The position numbers and the translations under genes were made by a program. This document shows, one piece after another, positions 7,587 through 11,706 of a DNA stretch of 11,706 nt (the stretch's first letter is position 1; each line of letters begins with the position of its first letter). The stretch lies in contig HF986031.1 of the NCBI GenBank assembly GCA_000431015.1, forward strand, positions 1-11,706, read 5' to 3'. The stretch is from Alistipes sp. CAG:514 (GTDB lineage Bacteria; Bacteroidota; Bacteroidia; Bacteroidales; UBA932). The notes beneath the pieces are model-generated. The model saw only the letters and a list, made by a program, of their open reading frames with translations. It ran no database searches and had not been told where the DNA came from.

Positions 7587-7630
7587 CAGGTGAATCAAGA
7601 AATAGCATAAATCAAATTCGAAATATCAAA

Positions 7631-7657
7631 TTTCTGACATAAAAAGGATTATCTTTG
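7631..7657 (+). promoter_or_regulatory. Promoter-like unit 2 upstream of transketolase
   Basis: CTGACATAAAAA (7634-7645) precedes the -7 box TATCTTTG (7650-7657), repeating unit 1 at nearly the same internal spacing (16 versus 17 bp from CTGACAT to TA). Transcription would begin near 7664, giving a leader of about 32 nt ending in the A-rich AAATACAAATAAAATG, a typical start context without a Shine-Dalgarno. This is the more likely main promoter because it is closer. Confidence 0.6.
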
Positions 7658-7695
7658 CCCTCGGAATATTTTAACGAATTTCAAATACAAATAAA

Positions 7696-8541
7696 ATGCA
7701 GTCAACAGAAGATCTGAAGAAGATGGCCTCTCAAGTAAGAAGAGACATCATCAGGATGGTCGTCAAGGCCAAATCCGGACATCCGGGCGGATCCATGAGC
7801 AGCGCTGACTTCATGACAGCCCTGTACTTCAACGTGATGGATCAGAACCCGGCGACTTGGACCCGCGAGGGAAAGGATCAGGACATGTTCATCCTCTCCG
7901 CCGGACACCTTACGCCGATGTACTATTCAATCCTGGCAAGAGCCGGGTACTTCCCTATCGCCGAGTTGGAGTCGTTCCGCAAGTTCGGGACCAGGCTCCA
8001 GGGACACCCTTCCGTAAGAAAGGGCCTGCCGGGAGTGTTCCAGGCCGCCGGTTCCCTCGGGCAGGGACTTTCCGTGGCGATCGGAGCGGCTCTCGCGAAG
8101 AAGGCCGACAATGACCCTCACCGTGTCTACGTTCTCTGCGGAGACGGCGAGACCGAGGAAGGCCAGATCTGGGAGGCCGCCTTGTTCGCGGCTCACCACA
8201 AGGTGGACAACGTGATCGCGATGACCGACTGGAACCGCCAGCAGATCGACGGAACGACCGAGGATGTCGCCGGTCTCGGTGACCTTGAGACCAAGTGGAA
8301 GGCCTTCGGATGGGATGTTTTCGTCGCCGACGGACACGACATGGACAAGATCCTCGAAGCGTTCGCGCAGGCAAAGGCCAGCGAAGGCAACGGAAAGCCG
8401 AAGATGATACTGTTCAAGACAGAGATGGGACATGGAGTTGACTTCATGGCCGGCACGCACAAATGGCACGGCAGCGTTCCTTCCGAGGAGCAGTGCGGCA
8501 TCGCCTTGAGCCAGCTTGAGGAAACATTGGGAGACTTTTAA
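7696..8541 (+). CDS. Transketolase, N-terminal (TPP-binding) subunit
   Basis: This 281-residue protein is the pyrophosphate-binding half of a two-gene transketolase, which moves two-carbon ketol units between sugar phosphates in the cytoplasmic pentose-phosphate pathway. It has the family marks in order: SGHPGGS (27-33, His29), SAGH (68-71), GHP with His104, GSLGQGLS, and the thiamine-diphosphate motif GDGETEEG (149-156) ending at Asn180 in DWNRQQIDG. It stops where full-length transketolases (about 650 residues) would continue, and the missing half follows 12 nt later, so this is a genuine split gene and not a truncation. Such split pairs are common in Bacteroidota, Firmicutes and archaea. 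It diverges from the E2-E3-E1 operon across a shared 266-nt control region. Confidence 0.95.
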   Translation: MQSTEDLKKMASQVRRDIIRMVVKAKSGHPGGSMSSADFMTALYFNVMDQNPATWTREGKDQDMFILSAGHLTPMYYSILARAGYFPIAELESFRKFGTRLQGHPSVRKGLPGVFQAAGSLGQGLSVAIGAALAKKADNDPHRVYVLCGDGETEEGQIWEAALFAAHHKVDNVIAMTDWNRQQIDGTTEDVAGLGDLETKWKAFGWDVFVADGHDMDKILEAFAQAKASEGNGKPKMILFKTEMGHGVDFMAGTHKWHGSVPSEEQCGIALSQLEETLGDF

Positions 8542-8553
8542 TTCAGGAACATC

Positions 8554-9504
8554 ATGAAAAAATATACAGACAGAGGAAAGAAAGACACCCGCAGCGGATT
8601 CGGAGCCGGTCTTCTTGAGGCAGGAAAAGCTGACTCAAGAGTTGTGGCATTGACAGCCGACCTTAAGGGTTCACTCAAGATGGATGCTTTCGCCGCGGAG
8701 TTCCCTCAGAGGTACTACGAGTGCGGAATCGCTGAAGCCAACATGATCGGCGTGGCCTCAGGCATGGCTCTCACCGGAAAGGTTCCGTTCGCCGGATCCT
8801 TCGCGGAGTTCGTCACCGGACGCGTCTACGACCAGATCAGGATGGAGGTCTGCTACGGCAAGACCAATGTGAAGATCGCCTCATCCCACGCCGGTGTCAC
8901 CCTCGGCGAGGACGGCGCGACACACCAGACGATGGAGGACATCGCGCTGATGCGTGTGCTTCCTGACATGGTTGTGATCAACCCTTGCGACTGGACCCAG
9001 ACTAAGAACGCCACGATCGCGGCGGCAAAGTACGACGGGCCTGTCTACCTGCGTTTCGGAAGACCGAAGGTGGCCGACTTCATGCCGGACGAGCCGTTTG
9101 AGATCGGCAAGGCCTACGTGCTGAACGAGGGCAAGGACGTTTCCATCTTCGCCACCGGACACATGGTCTGGGAGGCTCTTCAGGCAGCCGAAGCCCTTGA
9201 GGCCGAGGGCATCTGCGCCGAGATCATCGACATCGCCACCATCAAGCCTCTCGACACCAAGGCCGTTCTTGCATCGGCAATCAAGACCGGCGCCGTTGTC
9301 GTCGCCGAGGAGCACAACATGGCCGGCGGACTCGGAGAGCTGATCGCCGGAGTGCTTGCCGCCACCTCACCAAAGCCGATTGAATATGTCAACGGCAAGG
9401 ATGAGTTCGGCCAGAGCGGCACACCGTCCGAGCTTCTCGCCGCCTACGGCATGGATGCCGCCCACATCGTCGAGGCCGCCAAAAAGGTTCTGGAAAGGAA
9501 ATAA
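8554..9504 (+). CDS. Transketolase, C-terminal subunit
   Basis: This 316-residue partner supplies the pyrimidine-binding and C-terminal domains of the split transketolase. The catalytic Glu that activates thiamine diphosphate is Glu61 in YECGIAEANM. It is followed by FAEFVTGRVYDQIRM, SHAGVTLGEDGATHQ, and a C-terminal domain with IEYVNGKDEFGQSGTPSELLA in the position expected for transketolase and DXP synthase relatives. DXP synthase is ruled out because it is a single polypeptide of about 620 residues. The gene lies 12 nt after the N-terminal subunit, so the two are almost certainly co-transcribed and assemble together. A strong hairpin follows the stop codon, ending the operon. Confidence 0.94.
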   Translation: MKKYTDRGKKDTRSGFGAGLLEAGKADSRVVALTADLKGSLKMDAFAAEFPQRYYECGIAEANMIGVASGMALTGKVPFAGSFAEFVTGRVYDQIRMEVCYGKTNVKIASSHAGVTLGEDGATHQTMEDIALMRVLPDMVVINPCDWTQTKNATIAAAKYDGPVYLRFGRPKVADFMPDEPFEIGKAYVLNEGKDVSIFATGHMVWEALQAAEALEAEGICAEIIDIATIKPLDTKAVLASAIKTGAVVVAEEHNMAGGLGELIAGVLAATSPKPIEYVNGKDEFGQSGTPSELLAAYGMDAAHIVEAAKKVLERK

Positions 9505-9519
9505 CGGAATTCTTTATAA

Positions 9520-9572
9520 AAAACAGAAAAAAGTTAGGAGACGTTTATGTTTCTTAACTTTTTTTCTGTTTT
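9520..9572 (+). terminator. Hairpin terminator after the transketolase pair
   Basis: The left arm AAAACAGAAAAAAGTTA (9520-9536) pairs with TAACTTTTTTTCTGTTTT (9555-9572) with one unpaired T. The helix continues inward through 9537-9543 / 9548-9554 with wobble pairs to a TTTA loop (9544-9547). The 3' arm holds seven consecutive T, which suits intrinsic termination 15 nt after the stop at 9504. Because the other arm is A-rich, it could also work leftward, but no gene enters from that side. Confidence 0.8.
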
Positions 9573-9671
9573 ATATGCCTATCTTGCGCACCGGACACAG
9601 TAGGCGCGAGGGATGCTGCGGCTCCGAGAAGCCGGAATATTCATAAACGCCTGCGGAAAAGATTTTAGACT

Positions 9672-10361
9672 ATGAAGATGAAAGACTTGTGCGTGGAAGA
9701 GAGGCCACGGGAAAAAATGCTCTCCAAAGGGGCTGACGCGATGAGCAACGCCGAGCTGCTCGCCATCCTTATCGGGTCGGGGACGCAAAAGGAGAATGTC
9801 CTTGAAGTGGCGAACAGGCTGCTGGCGGCGAACGAGGGGAAACTGTCCATGATCGCCGGGATGGACGCGTCGAGGATGAAAGAGATCGGAGGGATAGGAA
9901 GCGTGCGCTACGCCTCGATCGCGGCTGCGTTTGAGCTTGGCAAGCGATGCTGTCTGGAGGATCCGGGAATAGAAAAGGTGCCGCTGACGGATCCCGGAAC
10001 GGTTTTCCGCATGATGCTTCCCAGACTCAGGGGAGCGGACCACGAAGAGTTCTGGATAATATTCCTCAACAGGGCCAACTACGTCATCCACAAGGAGATG
10101 ATCAGCCTGGGCGGCTTGACTTCCACTGTCGTGGACCCAAGGCTCGTGGTCAGGATGGCGCTGGACAAGCGGGCAAGCGGAATGATCATGGTCCACAACC
10201 ATCCGTCAGGCAATCCCAGACCCGGCGGCAACGACCTGACCGAGACCGAGCGCATGAAAAAGGCCGCCAACACTTTCGACATCTCGCTTCTGGACCACAT
10301 AATAATCTGCGACGACTGCTATTTCAGCTTCGCGGACGACAGGGTGACAATAGTGGAATAA
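9672..10361 (+). CDS. radC: RadC family JAB/MPN-domain protein
   Basis: This 229-residue protein is a typical full-length RadC (UPF0758). The N-terminal part (about 1-95) carries the RadC-specific start (EERPREKMLSKGADAMSNAELLAILI) and a helix-hairpin-helix-like GIGSVRYASIAAAFELGKR. The C-terminal JAB/MPN domain keeps all likely zinc ligands: Glu142, then His175, His177, Ser179 and Asp188 in HNHPSGNPRPGGND. The family was linked to DNA repair in early work, but that role has been questioned and its biochemical activity is not settled; some relatives occur on mobile elements. Nothing here suggests mobility. It stands alone, 167 nt after transketolase and behind its terminator, so it needs its own promoter, which I could not identify with confidence. 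Confidence 0.93.
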   Translation: MKMKDLCVEERPREKMLSKGADAMSNAELLAILIGSGTQKENVLEVANRLLAANEGKLSMIAGMDASRMKEIGGIGSVRYASIAAAFELGKRCCLEDPGIEKVPLTDPGTVFRMMLPRLRGADHEEFWIIFLNRANYVIHKEMISLGGLTSTVVDPRLVVRMALDKRASGMIMVHNHPSGNPRPGGNDLTETERMKKAANTFDISLLDHIIICDDCYFSFADDRVTIVE

Positions 10362-10415
10362 GACTTCCCTTATGGCCCTTTGGCGGCTCCTTGGGTGCTC
10401 CTTGGGGCGGGAAAA

Positions 10416-10447
10416 TTTGGAAATGAAGAAATTAATCCCTACTTTTG
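10416..10447 (+). promoter_or_regulatory. Bacteroidota-type promoter of upp
   Basis: TTTG at 10416-10419 is separated by exactly 20 bp from TACTTTTG at 10440-10447, matching the -33 TTTG and -7 TAnnTTTG consensus of the Bacteroidota primary sigma factor. The start would be near 10453, leaving a leader of only about 20-25 nt before the ATG at 10476. This is the best complete promoter in the window. Confidence 0.75.
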
Positions 10448-10474
10448 GTTTTCGAAAAACAATTTCGAAAAACC
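10447..10474. repeat. Inverted repeat between the upp promoter and start codon
   Basis: GGTTTTCGAAA (10447-10457) is mirrored by TTTCGAAAAACC (10463-10474), perfect except for one extra A/T, around a 5-nt centre. It overlaps the last base of the -7 box, spans the expected transcription start, and ends one base before the ATG. It could be a repressor operator or, if transcription starts early enough, a hairpin hiding the start codon. Confidence 0.55.
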
Positions 10475-10475
10475 A

Positions 10476-11129
10476 ATGAAAGTCATCAATCTTGGCGAGA
10501 CCGATTCGGTCCTCAACAACATCGTTGCGCAGATGCGTGACAAAACCGTTCAGAAAGACAGCCTCCGCTTCCGCTACAACCTTGAGAGGTTAGGGCACAT
10601 CTTTGCCTACGAGATAAGCAAAGTGCTGGACTACAGCCCGAAGGATGTCATCACACCTCTTGCCACCGCAAAGGTACGCACATGTGACGCGAAGATTGTG
10701 GTTTCCACCATCCTGCGCGCCGGTCTGCCTCTCCACAAAGGTGTACTCGACGTTTTCGACAACGCCGAGAACGCGTTCATCGCAGCTTTCAGGAAGTACG
10801 ACAAGGGCGACGAGTTCCACATCAACGTGGAGTACTGCACCTGCCCTGACCTGACAGGAAAGACCCTGATCATCGCCGACACCATGCTGGCCACCGGCTC
10901 ATCCATCGAGATAGCCTACCGCAAGCTTGTCGAGGAAGGCGGCGAGCCGGCTCACACGCACTTTGTCTGCCCTATCGCCAGCATCTACGCCATCGAGTTC
11001 CTCCAGAAGCACCTTCCTGAGAACACGACCCTCTGGACCGCCGCCGTCGACGAGGAACTGACCAGCCACTCCTACATCGTCCCTGGACTCGGTGACGCAG
11101 GCGACCTGGCCTACGGAGCCAAGCTGTAG
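10476..11129 (+). CDS. upp: Uracil phosphoribosyltransferase
   Basis: This enzyme converts uracil and PRPP to UMP and pyrophosphate in cytoplasmic pyrimidine salvage. I begin at the ATG of 10476 (MKVINLGETD), giving 217 residues, the family's normal size. The frame is open from 10380, but the extra 32 residues look non-coding and would run through the promoter. Motifs: RAGLPL (81-86), the PRPP loop IADTMLATGSS (133-143), and the C-terminal uracil-binding IVPGLGDAGD (201-210). The ending LAYGAKL differs from the RxFGT form of E. coli Upp. It is monocistronic and converges with rpoN, with 57 nt between the stop codons and no clear terminator. Confidence 0.95.
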   Translation: MKVINLGETDSVLNNIVAQMRDKTVQKDSLRFRYNLERLGHIFAYEISKVLDYSPKDVITPLATAKVRTCDAKIVVSTILRAGLPLHKGVLDVFDNAENAFIAAFRKYDKGDEFHINVEYCTCPDLTGKTLIIADTMLATGSSIEIAYRKLVEEGGEPAHTHFVCPIASIYAIEFLQKHLPENTTLWTAAVDEELTSHSYIVPGLGDAGDLAYGAKL

Positions 11130-11186
11130 AACAGCATAATCGAATATTACAGGAGGGAGAATCTCCGGCAAGTCCCGCGGACAGCG

Positions 11187-11706
11187 TCAGAGCTGTTTGC
11201 GGAGGCGGGCCTTGGGGATGTCCAGCTGGTCGCGGTACTTCGCTATGGTACGGCGGGCGACTTTGTAGCCACGTTTGTTCATTTCAGCCACCAACTGGTC
11301 ATCGGTCAGAGGCTTACGCTTGTCCTCGGCATCAACGCATTCACGGAGAGCCTTCTTCAGCTCCCTGGTGGAGACCTCCTCACCCTCCTGGTTCTCAAGA
11401 CCTTCGGAGAAGAAATACTTTAAAGGGAATATTCCGAAATGAGTCTCGATGTACTTGCTGTTGACAACCCGGGAGATGGTCGAGATGTCAAAGCCGGTCT
11501 TCGCCGCTATGTCTTTGAGTACCATCGGCTTCAGATGAGACTCATCACCATCGACGAAATAGTCGTGCTGGTAGTCCACTATAGCCTTCATCGTGCTTTC
11601 CAGAGTGTTGTAGCGCTGCTTCAACGCCTCCACAAACCATTTTGCGGAATCCAGCTTCTGCTTGACAAAGGTGGCTGCCTCTTTTTTCTGCCTGTCGGAA
11701 GAGCCC
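11187..11706 (-). CDS. rpoN: RNA polymerase sigma-54 factor, C-terminal part (gene cut by window edge)
   Basis: The last 172 or so codons of sigma-54 are present; the frame stays open leftward from the right edge with no start inside the window, so the gene is cut by the window and is not broken. A GTG at 11631-11633 is internal: the codons before it (KWFVEAL...) continue the family pattern. Visible parts are the core-binding end (YNTLESTMKAIVDYQHDYF), the helix-turn-helix (LKDIAAKTGFDISTISRVV), the conserved NSKYIETHFGIFPLKYFFSEG, and the RpoN box ARRTIAKYR near the C-terminus, which contacts the -24 promoter element. The protein directs RNA polymerase to -24/-12 promoters that need enhancer-binding ATPases. 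No -24/-12 promoter (GG-N10-GC with flanking consensus) stood out in this window. Confidence 0.96.
   Translation of the reverse strand, partial: GSSDRQKKEAATFVKQKLDSAKWFVEALKQRYNTLESTMKAIVDYQHDYFVDGDESHLKPMVLKDIAAKTGFDISTISRVVNSKYIETHFGIFPLKYFFSEGLENQEGEEVSTRELKKALRECVDAEDKRKPLTDDQLVAEMNKRGYKVARRTIAKYRDQLDIPKARLRKQL

Noticed and set aside
7927..8469. 180-codon - strand frame opposite the transketolase N-subunit
   Set aside because: Antisense shadow; the + strand carries intact transketolase motifs.
9619..9634. Small hairpin CGGCT...AGCCG before radC
   Set aside because: Only five base pairs with no supporting context; not enough to call a regulatory element.
9579..10202. 207-codon - strand frame opposite radC
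   Set aside because: Antisense to a full-length RadC with complete JAB metal ligands; no recognisable domain.
10380..10475. N-terminal extension of upp
   Set aside because: The 32 extra residues overlap the well-formed promoter and inverted repeat, and Upp proteins begin near MKVINL.
11177..11200. Possible stem-loop at the upp/rpoN convergence (11177-11185 with 11192-11200)
   Set aside because: It contains two G-U pairs, overlaps the rpoN stop codon and has no T-tract on either side; too weak to call a terminator.

Overview
The window looks like an ordinary chromosomal stretch from an anaerobic member of the Bacteroidota, most likely the order Bacteroidales. Four things point there. Several intergenic regions carry the Bacteroidota-type -7 motif TAnnTTTG, and the one before upp also has a TTTG element 20 bp upstream. 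Start codons lack clear Shine-Dalgarno sequences and sit in A/T-rich leaders. The transketolase is split into two genes. The proteins (RadC, Upp, RpoN, a small Phe-ended outer-membrane barrel) have typical Bacteroidales character. Coding DNA is fairly GC-rich with long antisense shadow frames; intergenic DNA is AT-rich. I see no RNA genes, phage, transposase or CRISPR.

Layout. 38-607 (-): small outer-membrane beta-barrel protein. 608-879: non-coding, with a near-perfect 31-bp-arm palindrome and a second, looser palindrome sharing the same CCCGAAAA end. 880-7429 (-): four-gene operon, transcribed right to left as dihydrolipoyl acyltransferase (E2), dihydrolipoyl dehydrogenase (E3), a fused alpha+beta thiamine-diphosphate dehydrogenase (E1), and a zinc-type sugar/polyol dehydrogenase; the gaps are 11, 24 and 11 nt. 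7430-7695: divergent promoter region with duplicated promoter-like units. 7696-9504 (+): transketolase N- and C-terminal subunits, followed by a strong hairpin terminator. 9672-10361 (+): radC. 10476-11129 (+): upp, behind a well-formed Bacteroidota promoter and an inverted repeat. 11187-11706 (-): 3' part of rpoN, running off the right edge.

The most interesting unit is the E2-E3-E1-dehydrogenase operon. Together the four proteins would make a complete 2-oxoacid (or diketone) dehydrogenase complex plus an NAD-type polyol/ketose dehydrogenase. The E1 is not a standard pyruvate dehydrogenase E1: its alpha half has two apparent insertions and an unusually long spacing in the thiamine-diphosphate motif. 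Many anaerobic Bacteroidales oxidise pyruvate with a ferredoxin oxidoreductase instead, so the substrate here is open. The divergent transketolase pair shares the control region, so the two transcription units may be co-regulated in sugar or polyol catabolism; that is inference. The remaining genes are housekeeping functions.
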